Shown here in pieces: positions 8,968 through 18,603 of a DNA stretch of 64,000 nucleotides (its first letter is position 1; every line of letters starts with the position of its first letter). The notes below the pieces were generated by a model. The model had not been told where the DNA came from. It saw only the letters and a list, made by a program, of their open reading frames with translations, and searched no databases. The DNA comes from Amphiplicatus sp046296195. GTDB taxonomy: Bacteria; Pseudomonadota; Alphaproteobacteria; Caulobacterales; Parvularculaceae. The DNA lies in NCBI GenBank assembly GCA_046296195.1, contig JBKBLR010000012.1, forward strand, positions 17,885-81,884, in the 5' to 3' direction. The translations under genes were made by a program, and so were the position numbers.

Positions 8968-9930
8968 ATGCGTGTCGTCATCATCTTTCTGCTGCTGATC
9001 ATTCTGGGCTTCATCGCCTGGAAAGCAGCCGAGCGCTTCAACCTCATCGAACGGGCCCCGCAGGCCGGGGAGGCGCCGCAGGCGCCGGGCGCGCCGGCGC
9101 GCGATGAAAAGCCGGCGGCGGCGCTGCCGAGCTTCGACATCGTGCGCGTCGACCGCTCGGGAGAGGCCGTGATCGCGGGAAGGGCGAGCCCCGGCGCGAC
9201 GGTCACGGTCTACGCCAATGACGCGCCGCTCGCGACCGCGACCGCCGGCGCCGACGGGTCTTGGGTGATGACGACGGAAACCCCGCTCGAGGCCGGCGCC
9301 GTCGAGCTCTCGCTCGACATGCAAACGACCGACGGCGCGGTCATCCGCTCCGATGAAACCATCGTCATTTATGTGCCCGAGCGCGCGGGCGACCGCCCGC
9401 TCGTCCTCAAGACGACGCCGGGCGGCGCGACGCAGGTGCTGCAGGAACCGCGCGAGGACGGCGTCAGCTTCGGCCCCCTGTCGCTCGACACCATCGACTA
9501 CGACCAGTCGGGCGCCGTCATCTTCTCCGGCAAGGCGGAGGCGGGCCGCGTCGTCCAGATCTTCGCCAACGGCCAGTTCGTCGGACAGACGGCGGCCGGC
9601 GCCGACGGGCGCTGGCGGCTGTTCACGCCGATGCCGCCCGGCGTCTATACGCTGCAGATCATCCAGCTCGACGAAAACGGCAAGCCGACCTATGCGATCG
9701 AGCTGCCATTCGAGCGCGCGAACCTCGACGATATCGAACTGAAGGACGGCAAGGTGATCGTGCAGCCCGGCAACAGCCTGTGGCGTATCGCCCGGCGCAT
9801 CTACGGCAAGGGCGTTCAGTATACGATCATCTATGAGGCGAACGCCGACCAGATCCGCGACCCGGATCTGATTTATCCCGGTCAGATCTTCGAAATTCCG
9901 GAGGCGGAAGAGCAAAACGCGCCGGGCTGA
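8968..9930 (+). CDS. Ig-like repeat and LysM domain membrane protein
   Basis: Predicted envelope protein of 320 aa. It has an N-terminal transmembrane or signal-anchor segment (residues 2-18) and a Pro/Ala-rich linker. Two bacterial Ig-like units follow, around 60-115 and 185-245, each with a GADG(S/R)W turn. A C-terminal LysM spans about 265-312 (VQPGNSLWRIARRIYG ... IYPGQIFEIP). LysM suggests binding to peptidoglycan N-acetylglucosamine. A purine-rich GAGGGGA lies upstream of ATG 8968. Function beyond cell-wall attachment is unknown. Confidence 0.85.
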   Translation: MRVVIIFLLLIILGFIAWKAAERFNLIERAPQAGEAPQAPGAPARDEKPAAALPSFDIVRVDRSGEAVIAGRASPGATVTVYANDAPLATATAGADGSWVMTTETPLEAGAVELSLDMQTTDGAVIRSDETIVIYVPERAGDRPLVLKTTPGGATQVLQEPREDGVSFGPLSLDTIDYDQSGAVIFSGKAEAGRVVQIFANGQFVGQTAAGADGRWRLFTPMPPGVYTLQIIQLDENGKPTYAIELPFERANLDDIELKDGKVIVQPGNSLWRIARRIYGKGVQYTIIYEANADQIRDPDLIYPGQIFEIPEAEEQNAPG

Positions 9931-9947
9931 GCGCCGGCGACTTGTTC

Positions 9948-10059
9948 TACGTGCTTTCAGTGATGGAAACCGGTCGCTGAAAGGCGTCCTCGCTTCGCTG
10001 CGGGCGCGCGCTCGCGCTTGCGAGGTTGCGATGAGTCAAGGTCATCGCAACCTGGTATT
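9948..10059 (+). repeat. Structured intergenic repeat, copy A
   Basis: One of three copies of a ~112-bp element. Hairpin 1 is 9954-9966 / 9971-9983 with an AAAC loop (a mismatch and G-U pairs in this copy). Hairpin 2 is 10028-10034 / 10042-10048 with loop GTCAAGG, and is extended by TT/AA in this copy. It lies in the convergent gap between the Ig/LysM gene and gyrB. Confidence 0.85.
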
Positions 10060-10149
10060 CGTCGGCGCTGCGCGTTCGCTCGCCGATTTCAATGGCGGCG
10101 AGCGGACGGCTCCGGGCGTAAGCAGACCGCGCGTTCACCAGCGCGCCGC

Positions 10150-10191
10150 GCCTTGGTCGGCGACCAAGGCGCTCGATCAAGTTTTTGATCG
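10150..10191 (-). terminator. Tandem hairpins at the end of the gyrB operon
   Basis: Two adjacent perfect stems lie in the convergent gap downstream of gyrB: GCCTTGGTC / GACCAAGGC (10150-10158 / 10162-10170) and CGATCAA / TTGATCG (10174-10180 / 10185-10191). The second has a T-rich loop. Neither has a clear T-tract on the minus strand, so factor-independent termination is possible but not proven. Confidence 0.4.
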
Positions 10192-10240
10192 ACTCGGCGT
10201 TTTCGCCTGATGGCGCACGGGCGTTCGGGCGAAGCCGTCT

Positions 10241-12664
10241 CTAAACATCGAGCGCCGCAGTCAGGGCGTTTTCCTGGATGAATTCGCGGCGCGGTTCGAC
10301 GATCTCGCCCATGAGCTTTGAGAAAATATCGTCGGCGGCGTCGGCTTCCTTCACCTTCACCTGGAGGAGCGTGCGCGCCGCAGGGTCGAGCGTCGTCTCC
10401 CACAGCTGGTCGGGGTTCATTTCGCCAAGGCCCTTGTAGCGCTGGATCGACACGCCCTTCTCGCCCGCCGCGCGCGCGGCGCGCAGGAGCGAGTTCGGCC
10501 CTGTGACGGTCTGGCGCTGGTCCTTCTTCACCCAGGTCGCGGGCCTGTCGAAAATCTCCGCAAGATCGTTCATCAACTCCTGCGTCCGGCGCGCATCGCC
10601 CGACACGAGGAGATCGCGCGAGAGCGTATGGCGCTCGGAAACGCCCCGCAATTCGCGCTCGAAGACATAGCCGCCCTCGCCGTCGGGGCGGCCCTTCCAG
10701 CCGCGTTCGAACTCGTCGGCGATGAGATCGAGGCGCGCGGCGACCTTTCCGGCCAGCGCCTCGGCGGCGGCGCGGTCGGCGGGCGCTTCGGCAAGGGCCC
10801 GGGCGAGCGCGGCCTGCACGATGATGTCGCGCGAGAAGCGCGGCGGGAACTCCTCAATCGCCTCGCGCGCGCGGCGGGCGCGCGCGATGATGTCAGCGAG
10901 ATCGGCGCCGGCGACGACCTCGCCGCCTGCGAGATGGAGCTGCGCCTCCGCGGCGCCTTCCGTATAAAGATAATCCTCAAGGCCGCGGTCGTCGAGGACA
11001 TATTGCTCCGACTTGCCGCGCGCGATTTTGTATAGCGGCGGCTGGGCGATATAGAGGCAGCCGCGATTGATGATCTCCGGCATCTGACGGAAGAAGAACG
11101 TCAGGAGCAGCGTGCGTATATGCGCGCCATCGACGTCGGCGTCCGTCATGATGACGATCTTGTGATAGCGGAGCTTGTCGGCGTTGAAATCGTCGCGCCC
11201 GACGCCCGTTCCGAGCGCGGTGATGAGCGTGCCGATCTCCTGGCTCGACAACATCCTGTCGAAACGCGCGCGTTCGACATTGAGGATCTTGCCGCGCAAG
11301 GGGAGTACGGCCTGGTTCTCGCGGTTGCGCGCCTGTTTGGCGCTGCCGCCGGCCGAGTCGCCCTCGACGATGAAAAGCTCAGACTTCGCCGGATCGCGTT
11401 CCTGGCAGTCGGCGAGCTTGCCGGGGAGCGAGGAAATGTCGAGCGCGGATTTCCGCCGCGTCAGCTCGCGGGCTTTCCGCGCCGCCTCGCGGGCCATCGC
11501 CGCCTCGACGATCTTGCCGACGACTTTGCGCGCTTCGCCGGGATTTTCCTCAAACCATTCGCCGAGCTTTTCAGCGACGACGCCCTCGACGACGGGCCGC
11601 ACCTCGGAGGAGACGAGCTTGTCCTTCGTCTGCGAGGAGAATTTGGGGTCAGGGACCTTCACCGACAGGACGCAGGTGAGGCCTTCGCGCGCATCATCGC
11701 CGGTCAGAGCGATCTTTTCCTTTTTCGCGATCCCCGATTCGGCGGCGTATTTATTGATGATGCGGGTCAGCGCCGCGCGATAGCCCTGAAGATGCGTGCC
11801 GCCGTCGCGCTGCGGAATGTTATTGGTGAAGCAGAGAACCTTCTCGTGGTAGCTGTCGTTCCACCACATCGCGACATCGACCGTGACGCCGTCGCGTTCG
11901 ACCGTGAAGGCGATCGGCGCGTCGATCAGCGGCGTCTTCGACTTGTCGAGATAGCGCGCAAAAGCGACGAGACCGCCCTCGTAATGAAGATGCTCCTCGC
12001 GGGTTTCGACATGGCGGGCGTCCTTGAGGCGGATCGACACGCCGGAATTGAGGAAGGCGAGCTCGCGCAAGCGATGCTCGAGCGTGTCGAAGTCGAACTC
12101 GGTCTTCGTGAAGATCGCTGGCGAAGGCAGGAACGTCACCTCTGTGCCCTTGCCGTCGGTGTCGCCGACGACCTTCAGCGGCGCCTCCGGCACGCCCATG
12201 CGAAAGCGCATGTGGTGTTCCTTGCCGCCGCGCTTGATCCTGAGGTCGAGCCACTCCGACAGTGCGTTGACGACGGAGACGCCGACGCCGTGCAGACCCC
12301 CCGACACCTTGTAGGAATTCTGGTCGAATTTCCCGCCCGCATGCAGCTGCGTCATGATGACTTCCGCCGCCGAGACGCCCTCCGTCGGGTGAATGTCTGT
12401 CGGAATGCCGCGGCCGTTGTCTGCGATGGTCGCCGAGCCGTCCTCGTTCAGGATGACGCGGATGTCGTCGCAATAGCCGGCCAGCGCCTCGTCGATGGCG
12501 TTGTCGACGACCTCGTAGACCATGTGGTGAAGCCCCGAGCCGTCGTCGGTGTCGCCGATATACATGCCCGGCCGTTTCCGGACGGCGTCGAGGCCTTTGA
12601 GGACCTTGATCGCGTCGGCGCCATAGCTCTCGCCATTGTCTTTTTTCGCGGCGGGTGTCGCCAT
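10241..12664 (-). CDS. gyrB: DNA gyrase subunit B
   Basis: ATPase subunit of DNA gyrase, which introduces negative supercoils with GyrA. The GHKL ATPase N-terminus includes VVDNAIDEA (Asn55 for Mg-ATP), followed by the transducer domain. The TOPRIM region has EGDSAGGSAKQ and DADVDGAHIRTLLL, and the C-terminal tail has YKGLGEMNPDQLWETT. ATG 12664 (MATPAAKK) is chosen; the longer reading frame to 12781 runs into recF. 807 aa is normal. It is last gene of the dnaN-recF-gyrB run, 20 nt after recF. Confidence 0.97.
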   Translation of the reverse strand: MATPAAKKDNGESYGADAIKVLKGLDAVRKRPGMYIGDTDDGSGLHHMVYEVVDNAIDEALAGYCDDIRVILNEDGSATIADNGRGIPTDIHPTEGVSAAEVIMTQLHAGGKFDQNSYKVSGGLHGVGVSVVNALSEWLDLRIKRGGKEHHMRFRMGVPEAPLKVVGDTDGKGTEVTFLPSPAIFTKTEFDFDTLEHRLRELAFLNSGVSIRLKDARHVETREEHLHYEGGLVAFARYLDKSKTPLIDAPIAFTVERDGVTVDVAMWWNDSYHEKVLCFTNNIPQRDGGTHLQGYRAALTRIINKYAAESGIAKKEKIALTGDDAREGLTCVLSVKVPDPKFSSQTKDKLVSSEVRPVVEGVVAEKLGEWFEENPGEARKVVGKIVEAAMAREAARKARELTRRKSALDISSLPGKLADCQERDPAKSELFIVEGDSAGGSAKQARNRENQAVLPLRGKILNVERARFDRMLSSQEIGTLITALGTGVGRDDFNADKLRYHKIVIMTDADVDGAHIRTLLLTFFFRQMPEIINRGCLYIAQPPLYKIARGKSEQYVLDDRGLEDYLYTEGAAEAQLHLAGGEVVAGADLADIIARARRAREAIEEFPPRFSRDIIVQAALARALAEAPADRAAAEALAGKVAARLDLIADEFERGWKGRPDGEGGYVFERELRGVSERHTLSRDLLVSGDARRTQELMNDLAEIFDRPATWVKKDQRQTVTGPNSLLRAARAAGEKGVSIQRYKGLGEMNPDQLWETTLDPAARTLLQVKVKEADAADDIFSKLMGEIVEPRREFIQENALTAALDV

Positions 12665-12684
12665 TTTATTCGTATCCTGACAAA

Positions 12685-13854
12685 TTAGAATTCGCGTATC
12701 CGGCCGTCCGCGACGGCGAAGGCCTGCGCCCGGGCGCCCCAGGCGGAAAAGAGCTCGGGCTCCGTGCCGGTCATCATGCACTGGACGCCGAGCGCGCTGA
12801 GAATGTCAAAAAGCGCGGCGCGGCGCTCTTGATCGAGGTGGGCGGCGATCTCGTCGAGCAGGAGGAGCAGCGGCGGCCCGCCGGCGCGCAGGCCGAGCGC
12901 GCGCGCATTGGCGAGCACGAGGCCGATGAGCAGGGCCTTCTGTTCGCCGGTCGAGCACGCGCGCGCGGGCATGGCCTTGTCGCGATGGGTGACGAGAAGG
13001 TCGCTGCGATGGGGCCCCTTGAGCGCGCGCCCCGCCGCAGCGTCGGCGGCGCGGCACGCCTTCAGCGTCGCGGCGAAGTCATCCTCGACATCGGCCGCCG
13101 GCGCATAGGCGAGCGCCGTTTCCAGCTCGCCCTCGAGCGCGAGGTCGGCGGCGGGAAAAGGTCCTTCGGCGATCGCGGCGGCGCAGAGCGCGCTCGCCAT
13201 GTCGCGCCGCGCGCTGGCCACGGCGACCCCCGCCTCCGCCATCTGCATTTCGAGCGCGGCGAGCCAGCGGTCGTCGCGGCAGCCGTCGTCGAGAAGGCGC
13301 TGGCGCTGGCGCATTGCGGTTTCATAATCGCCGGCGGCCCGCGCATGGGCGGGATCATGCGTCAGCGTCATGCGGTCGATGAAACGCCGCCTTTCGCTCG
13401 CGCCCTCCATGAAGAGCCGGTCCTGCGCCGGCGTCAGCCACATCAGCCGCAGAAAGTCGGCGAGCGCGCCGGGCCCGGACGCGCCGGCCCCGTCGATGCG
13501 CACGATGCGCCGGGTCTCATCCCCGGCCGGCGCGCCGACGCCGAGAACGCGATCGCCCGCATCGTCCGAAAGGCGCGCCGAGACGGCCCAGCCGCCGGGC
13601 CCGCCCCGGCGGGCGAGTTCCTCGATCCGCGCGCCCCTGAGGCCGCGGCCCGGTCCCAGCATCGAGATCGCCTCAAGGACGTTCGTCTTGCCGGCGCCGT
13701 TCGGCCCCGACAGCGTCGCCGGACGCCCGTCGAGCAGGAGATCGAGCCGCTCATAGGATCGGAAATCGGAAAGCGTGAGCCGCGTCAGGCGCGTGCGCGC
13801 GCCCGGCGCCGCCGGGGCTTCTGGCTCAACGATGCGCAACGTCGCTTCACGCAC
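12685..13854 (-). CDS. recF: DNA replication and repair protein RecF
   Basis: SMC-like ATPase that helps load RecA at gaps together with RecO and RecR. Walker A GPNGAGKT is at residues 50-57, and LLLLLDEIAAHLD near 340 is Walker B plus D-loop. The start is GTG 13854 with GAGGGGAG about 10 nt upstream; no ATG lies nearby in frame. It starts 18 nt after the dnaN stop. 389 aa is typical. Confidence 0.94.
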   Translation of the reverse strand: MREATLRIVEPEAPAAPGARTRLTRLTLSDFRSYERLDLLLDGRPATLSGPNGAGKTNVLEAISMLGPGRGLRGARIEELARRGGPGGWAVSARLSDDAGDRVLGVGAPAGDETRRIVRIDGAGASGPGALADFLRLMWLTPAQDRLFMEGASERRRFIDRMTLTHDPAHARAAGDYETAMRQRQRLLDDGCRDDRWLAALEMQMAEAGVAVASARRDMASALCAAAIAEGPFPAADLALEGELETALAYAPAADVEDDFAATLKACRAADAAAGRALKGPHRSDLLVTHRDKAMPARACSTGEQKALLIGLVLANARALGLRAGGPPLLLLLDEIAAHLDQERRAALFDILSALGVQCMMTGTEPELFSAWGARAQAFAVADGRIREF

Positions 13855-13872
13855 GTTCGTTCAAGGCTCCCC

Positions 13873-14991
13873 TCAGACCCGGAGCGGCATCAGCACATAA
13901 AGGGCGCGCGGATCTTCCTCATCGAGCGCGATCGAGGGGCTCGATGGGTCGGAGAGCCGGAAGGTCACCGTCGCGCCGTCGATCTGACCGGCGATGTCGA
14001 GCAGATAGCGGGCGTTGAACCCGATCTCGATCGGCTCGCCATTGTAATCGACCGACAATTCTTCAAGCGCGCTGCCGGCTTCCGGGTTGTTGACCGTGAG
14101 GCGGAGCCGGTCGGTGTCGATCGCCATTTTGATCGAGCGCGTGCGGTCGGCGGAAATGGTGGCGACGCGATCGACCGCCTGCGCGAAGTCCTTGGTGTCG
14201 GCGCGCATCACGCCTGGATTGTTCTTCGGAATGACGCGCTCATAGTCGGGGAACGTGCCGTCGATCAGCTTCGAGGTCAGCCGCCCGGCGCCGAAGCCGA
14301 AGCGGATCTTCGTGTCGGAGACGGCGATCTCGACCGTTTCATCCGCGTCGGCGAGCAGGCGGCCGAGCTCGGCGACCGCTTTTCTCGGCACGATGACGCC
14401 GGGCATCTTGTCAGCGCCGGCGGGCAGGGGCGCATCGAGCCGCGCTAGGCGGTGGCCGTCGGTCGCAGCGGCGCGCAATAGCTGCTTCGCCCCGTCGACG
14501 AAGGCGTGCAGATAAACGCCGTTGAGATAATAACGGGTCTCCTCTTGCGACATCGCAAAGCGCGTCTTGTCGAAGAGGCGCTGGAGATCGGCCGTCGGCA
14601 TCGAGAACCGCACGCCGAGATCGGTCGCGGCGAGCGTCGGGAAATCCTGTTCTGGCAGCACGGCGAGCGAGAACTGCGAGCGCCCCGCAGACACCTGGAG
14701 ACGGGCCTCGTCCTGCAAGAGATCGAGGCGCACCTGCGCGCCCTCGGGAAGCCGGCGGACGATCTCGTAAAGCGTCAGCGCGGAGACCGTCGTCGATCCC
14801 TTGCGCGCGACGTCGGCCGGCGCCTGCTCGGAAATCTCGATATCAAGATCGGTTGCGGTCAACGTCAGCGACCCGCCTTCCGCCTGGAGAAGCACATTGG
14901 CGAGGATGGGGATCGTGTTGCGCCGCTCGACGACGCTTTGCACATGCCCGAGCGCCTTGACGAGGGCGGACCGTTCGATGGTGACCTTCAT
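13873..14991 (-). CDS. dnaN: DNA polymerase III beta subunit (sliding clamp)
   Basis: Ring-shaped processivity clamp for DNA polymerase III. The full 372-aa product aligns by eye with the three-domain clamp, starting MKVTIERSALVKALGHVQ and ending with the conserved YVLMPLRV C-terminus. It heads the dnaN-recF-gyrB transcript. The 222-bp gap before it, after dnaA, contains TATAAA on the minus strand (15134-15139), a possible -10 without a clear -35. Confidence 0.97.
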   Translation of the reverse strand: MKVTIERSALVKALGHVQSVVERRNTIPILANVLLQAEGGSLTLTATDLDIEISEQAPADVARKGSTTVSALTLYEIVRRLPEGAQVRLDLLQDEARLQVSAGRSQFSLAVLPEQDFPTLAATDLGVRFSMPTADLQRLFDKTRFAMSQEETRYYLNGVYLHAFVDGAKQLLRAAATDGHRLARLDAPLPAGADKMPGVIVPRKAVAELGRLLADADETVEIAVSDTKIRFGFGAGRLTSKLIDGTFPDYERVIPKNNPGVMRADTKDFAQAVDRVATISADRTRSIKMAIDTDRLRLTVNNPEAGSALEELSVDYNGEPIEIGFNARYLLDIAGQIDGATVTFRLSDPSSPSIALDEEDPRALYVLMPLRV

Positions 14992-15213
14992 GCGTTTCGT
15001 GCTCTTCTCGCGTGGCGTCGGCGGGGCCGCCCGCGCCGCCGGAAGGGGTCGCGAAAAGCCGCCGCCGCATAAAAGGAACGGGCACCGCGCGGGCGGTTTT
15101 TCCGCCCCCGATCCGCCCGCAGAATCAATCTGTTTTATACCCCCAAACCGGCCCCGAAAGCCAGCGCGCAGGCCCCGCGCAAGAGCCTTGCTCGCCGCCC
15201 GTTTTCAGGCCGG

Positions 15214-16692
15214 TCAGCCCTTCGGCCCGGAGGGGCCGTCGATCACCGGGTCAGCGCCGATTTCGGCGCGGATGCGCTGCACGGCGGCCGCAAATTGCCG
15301 GTCGCGGACGATCAGCGCTCCGGCGCGATCCATCGAACTCATCGCCGTCGTATGGTCGCGCCCGAGCGTGCGCCCGATGCGCGGATAGCTCTCCGACAGA
15401 GAGGTGCGCGCCACGTAGACGAAGGCATGGCGCGCGCGCACGATCCGCTGCGGCTGAGCCTTGCCCTTGATCTCCTCCATCGAGATGCCGAACGCCGCCG
15501 CCGCGGCGGCGAGCGTCTCGTCAAGCGTCGCCGTCCGCTTGCGCTCGCCGAGCCGGCTCTTCAGCGCCGCGAGCGCTTCCGCCGGGCCGACGACCACGGG
15601 CTGGTCGCGGAAGACGAGCGCAAGCTGCTTGAAGGCCCCGATGCACTCGCGCATCGAAGATGAAAAGAGGCGGGCGACGAGGTCGATCGCCTCGTCAGTC
15701 ACCGTGCAGCGAAGATCGGCCGCTTCGCGGTGCTTGCGCAGCACCGCCCGGCGCAGCGCCTCCCCGCCCGTCTCGACGCCGACGGCGAGACCCTCGGCGA
15801 GGCGGTCCGCAAGACGGCCGAGCACCTGTTCCTTCTCAAGCCCCGACGGCGCATGCTCGCCAGCGACGATCACCTGCCGGCCGGCGCTTTTCAGCGCCGT
15901 CAACAAATTGACGAGTTCGCGCATCGTCTGCGACTTGCCGCCGAGAAGATGAACGTCGTCGATCAGGACGAGGTCGTTGGCGAGCATGTCACGCTGGAGC
16001 GAGAGCGTCGAATTCGACATCAGCGCGCTGACGCAGCCGTTCTGCACGTTGTTATGAGTGAGATAGAGGCAGCGGCCTTCCCTGTGGCGCTGCAGCCATT
16101 CGTTTCCCGCCGCCTGCAACAGGTGCGATTTGCCGACCCCCGGCGCGCCATGAATGTAAAGCAGGTCGCGCGGCGCGCGCGCATCGAAAATCTGCCGGAC
16201 CGCCTGCACGGCGATCTCGTTCGTTGCATCGACGGCGAACGCCTCGAACGTCATCCGGGGATCAAGGCGCGTCGCGATCTCGTCGATTATCGGCGGCGCG
16301 AACTCTTTGAGCGCCTTTGTTTCCGGGGCTTTGGGCGGCGCCTTGTCGAAGCCGCCCTTGATGACGCCAAGCGCTTTTGCGCCGGCCGCGGGCGCAAGCG
16401 CCGCAACACGCGCAGAGCTCTGCTGAAGCGCGGCCCGCTTCTTAACGAGAAGGCGCTTGATCGGATAAAGATTCTCGCTCCAGAGCTGAATGAGCGTCGG
16501 CTTGAACTGCTGGTCGATGCGGTCGCGTCTGAGGTCGGATTCCGTCGACAGCACGACGGATTCCTCCGCGGCGTCGTCGATCATCAGATCGGAGAACCAC
16601 GTCCTGAACGTCGCCTCGCCGAAATTACGGCGCAGTGTCTCGCGGAAAAGCGAAAGCCTGTCTCCCGCCTCGATGGCGTTTACGGTCTTCAT
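15214..16692 (-). CDS. dnaA: Chromosomal replication initiator DnaA
   Basis: AAA+ initiator that opens oriC. Domain I (about 1-85, DnaA N-terminal) is followed by a low-complexity linker. AAA+ Walker A is GAPGVGKS (182-189), Walker B LVLIDDVHLL near 240. The C-terminal DNA-binding domain carries the DnaA signature GRDHTTAMSSMDRAG. ATG 16692 (MKTVNAIEAG) is chosen over an upstream alternative at 16707 (MGPKS). 492 aa is normal. Its own leader is the long gap to rpsT. Confidence 0.96.
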   Translation of the reverse strand: MKTVNAIEAGDRLSLFRETLRRNFGEATFRTWFSDLMIDDAAEESVVLSTESDLRRDRIDQQFKPTLIQLWSENLYPIKRLLVKKRAALQQSSARVAALAPAAGAKALGVIKGGFDKAPPKAPETKALKEFAPPIIDEIATRLDPRMTFEAFAVDATNEIAVQAVRQIFDARAPRDLLYIHGAPGVGKSHLLQAAGNEWLQRHREGRCLYLTHNNVQNGCVSALMSNSTLSLQRDMLANDLVLIDDVHLLGGKSQTMRELVNLLTALKSAGRQVIVAGEHAPSGLEKEQVLGRLADRLAEGLAVGVETGGEALRRAVLRKHREAADLRCTVTDEAIDLVARLFSSSMRECIGAFKQLALVFRDQPVVVGPAEALAALKSRLGERKRTATLDETLAAAAAAFGISMEEIKGKAQPQRIVRARHAFVYVARTSLSESYPRIGRTLGRDHTTAMSSMDRAGALIVRDRQFAAAVQRIRAEIGADPVIDGPSGPKG

Positions 16693-17262
16693 TGATTTTG
16701 GCCCCAAGATCTTTTTGGTCGTTCAAGGTCGCGAACGGCGGTGACGCCGTCCGTCGCGGAACACGGCGCCGCCGGAAACGGGGCGGCGACGTCGCACTAT
16801 GTCATGAAGAATGGGTCTCGGCCGGCCGGATCAGGAAAGGGGACTTCGAGATGAGAACGCCGAACGCTTTACACCCAAGTGAAGCATCAGTCCGTTTCAT
16901 CGTTTCGCCCCTTTCGTCCGCCGCCGTTCGGCGTCTTTTCCCGACGCCCCGCCGATCCGGCGGGGATCCGACCAATTCATCTGTCACACGGAACGCAACC
17001 GAATGCTGGAACGAGTATTCATCCGTGTGCTGTTTATCTATTTTCCGATGATGCTGCGCGGGGATGTTTTTGTAAAGCGTCTCTTTCGTAATTCGCACAA
17101 TTTTTTGGCGTGCGCCGTAATTGACTTTTCGCGTCGCGCGTCAAAACAATCGCTTAGCGTTTATAGAGGCGAATACGGTGGAAAACTACCGTGAGGCGCA
17201 TTCGCCGCGTCACGCATGGCGTGCGCATGAATTGAGAGAATGTAACAACGCGCGCAGCCGAC
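16693..17262. other. dnaA-rpsT intergenic region; weak origin candidate
   Basis: 570 bp without a convincing gene. The part 17027-17175 is visibly AT-richer than the surroundings (runs such as GTTTATCTATTTT and ATTTTTTGG). An inverted TTGAC/GTCAA pair occurs around 17120-17145. I found no exact DnaA box (TTATNCACA) on either strand by eye. It must hold the dnaA leader and could be part of an origin, but in many alphaproteobacteria oriC lies elsewhere. Confidence 0.3.
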
Positions 17263-17295
17263 AAAAAACCCCGCGACCATCGTCGTCGCGGGGTT
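17263..17295 (-). terminator. Intrinsic terminator of rpsT
   Basis: On the minus strand a 10-bp stem (17286-17295 with 17267-17276) with a 9-nt loop is followed by six T (17263-17268 read in reverse). It lies 26 bp beyond the rpsT stop. Confidence 0.9.
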
Positions 17296-17321
17296 CGGAA
17301 AATCGTTTGAACGTTTGACGT

Positions 17322-17588
17322 TTAGGCGCCGAGCGCCTTGATGCGCTGCGCAAGACGCGACAGCTTGCGCGCGACGGTCGCCTTGTGCGCGACCCCCTTG
17401 GTCACAGAGCGATGAAGTTCAGGCTGCGCCGCCTTGAAGGCCTCCGCCGCCGCTTTCTTGTCGCCGGCGGCGATCGCTTCCTCGACCTTGCGCACGAAGG
17501 TGCGCACGCGCGAGCGGCGCGCCTTGTTGACGGCGGTGCGGCGCGCGATCTTGCGCACCATCTTTTTGGCTGACGCGGTGTTCGCCAT
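17322..17588 (-). CDS. rpsT: 30S ribosomal protein S20
   Basis: Small, very basic 16S rRNA-binding protein of the 30S subunit, 88 aa, beginning MANTASAKKMVRKIARR as in the family. It is monocistronic: a good promoter lies upstream (17669-17697) and an intrinsic terminator downstream (17263-17295). Its position directly upstream of dnaA is common in alphaproteobacteria. Confidence 0.97.
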   Translation of the reverse strand: MANTASAKKMVRKIARRTAVNKARRSRVRTFVRKVEEAIAAGDKKAAAEAFKAAQPELHRSVTKGVAHKATVARKLSRLAQRIKALGA

Positions 17589-17668
17589 GGATTCTTCTCG
17601 TCTCCGGCGCTGAAGGCAGCGCCCCTGATCTCACTGAAATCCGCCGCGCCCGGCGCGCGGAGCCGTGG

Positions 17669-17697
17669 CTTATAGCCATCGGCCCCGAGGGCGTCAA
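17669..17697 (-). promoter_or_regulatory. Sigma70-type promoter of rpsT
   Basis: On the minus strand, -35 TTGACG (17692-17697), a 17-nt spacer and -10 TATAAG (17669-17674). The start of transcription would be near 17662, leaving a leader of about 75 nt before the rpsT ATG. This is the best promoter match I found in the window. Confidence 0.8.
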
Positions 17698-17736
17698 CGC
17701 AGCCGCGGCGCCCCCGTGAATGTGCTGGAAAGGCCC

Positions 17737-18603
17737 TTATTTCTGGCACTTTCCGCAGGCGAAGGTCGACCGGCCGGACTGCACAAATCGCCGCACCGGC
17801 GCGCCGCAACGGGGGCACGGCGCCCCTTCGCGGTCATAGACCGAAAACCGGTGCTGGAAGGAGCCAGGCGCCCCATTGGAGCCGGCGAAGTCCCTGAGGC
17901 TGGAGCCGCCGGCCTCGATCGCCTCAAGAAGGACGGCGCGGATGGCGGCGTGAAGCCGCGCCGCCGTCGCGGCCGACAACCGCCCCGCCGGCCGGCGCGG
18001 CGACACCCTTGCGCGCCACAGCGCTTCGCAAACGTAAATATTGCCGAGGCCCGCGACGACCGATTGATCGAGCAGCGCCGCTTTCATCGGCGCCCGCCGG
18101 CCGTTGAGCGCGCCCTTCAGCATCGCGGCGCTGAAGGCCTCGCCGAGCGGCTCCGGTCCCATTCCCGCAAAATGCGCGGATCGCTCCAGCGCCGCGGTCG
18201 GCGCAAGATCCATGAATCCGAAACGGCGCGGGTCATTGTAGATGATCCGCGCTTTCCCAAGATCGCCTGTGACCTCCATCGTCACATGGTCATGCGCGGG
18301 ATCAGCGGCGCCGACGAAATGGAAGTCGCCCGGCCGGCGCGCGGTTCCGGCGGCGGCGACGGTGAACCGGCCCGACATGCCGAGATGCATGATCAGCGTT
18401 TCGCCGGTTGAAAGCGCGGCCATGAGATATTTTCCGCGCCGGCCAAGAGCGTCGACGCGTGCGCCGGTGAGCCGTTCAGTGAACCCTGCCGGCAACGGGA
18501 AGCGGAGGTCGGGCCGGCGCGCCTCGACGCGGTCGACGCGCGCGCCGACAAGAAACGGCTCGAGGCCGCGCCGCACCGTCTCCACTTCGGGAAGCTCAGG
18601 CAT
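17737..18603 (-). CDS. mutM: Formamidopyrimidine-DNA glycosylase (Fpg/MutM)
   Basis: Base-excision repair enzyme removing 8-oxoguanine and formamidopyrimidines, with AP-lyase activity. The N-terminus MPELPEVETV supplies the catalytic Pro2 and Glu3; the LGRRGKYL segment holds the conserved lysine. The C-terminal zinc finger is CPRCG ... CGKCQ. ATG 18603 is dictated by the need for Pro at position 2, although a longer frame exists upstream. 288 aa is normal. Confidence 0.96.
   Translation of the reverse strand: MPELPEVETVRRGLEPFLVGARVDRVEARRPDLRFPLPAGFTERLTGARVDALGRRGKYLMAALSTGETLIMHLGMSGRFTVAAAGTARRPGDFHFVGAADPAHDHVTMEVTGDLGKARIIYNDPRRFGFMDLAPTAALERSAHFAGMGPEPLGEAFSAAMLKGALNGRRAPMKAALLDQSVVAGLGNIYVCEALWRARVSPRRPAGRLSAATAARLHAAIRAVLLEAIEAGGSSLRDFAGSNGAPGSFQHRFSVYDREGAPCPRCGAPVRRFVQSGRSTFACGKCQK

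Noticed and set aside
12655..14448. A 597-codon plus-strand frame opposite recF and dnaN
   Set aside because: Shadow of recF/dnaN; composition is not protein-like.
17027..17175. DnaA boxes in the AT-rich gap
   Set aside because: Only partial matches such as TTATCTATT; none fits TTATNCACA.
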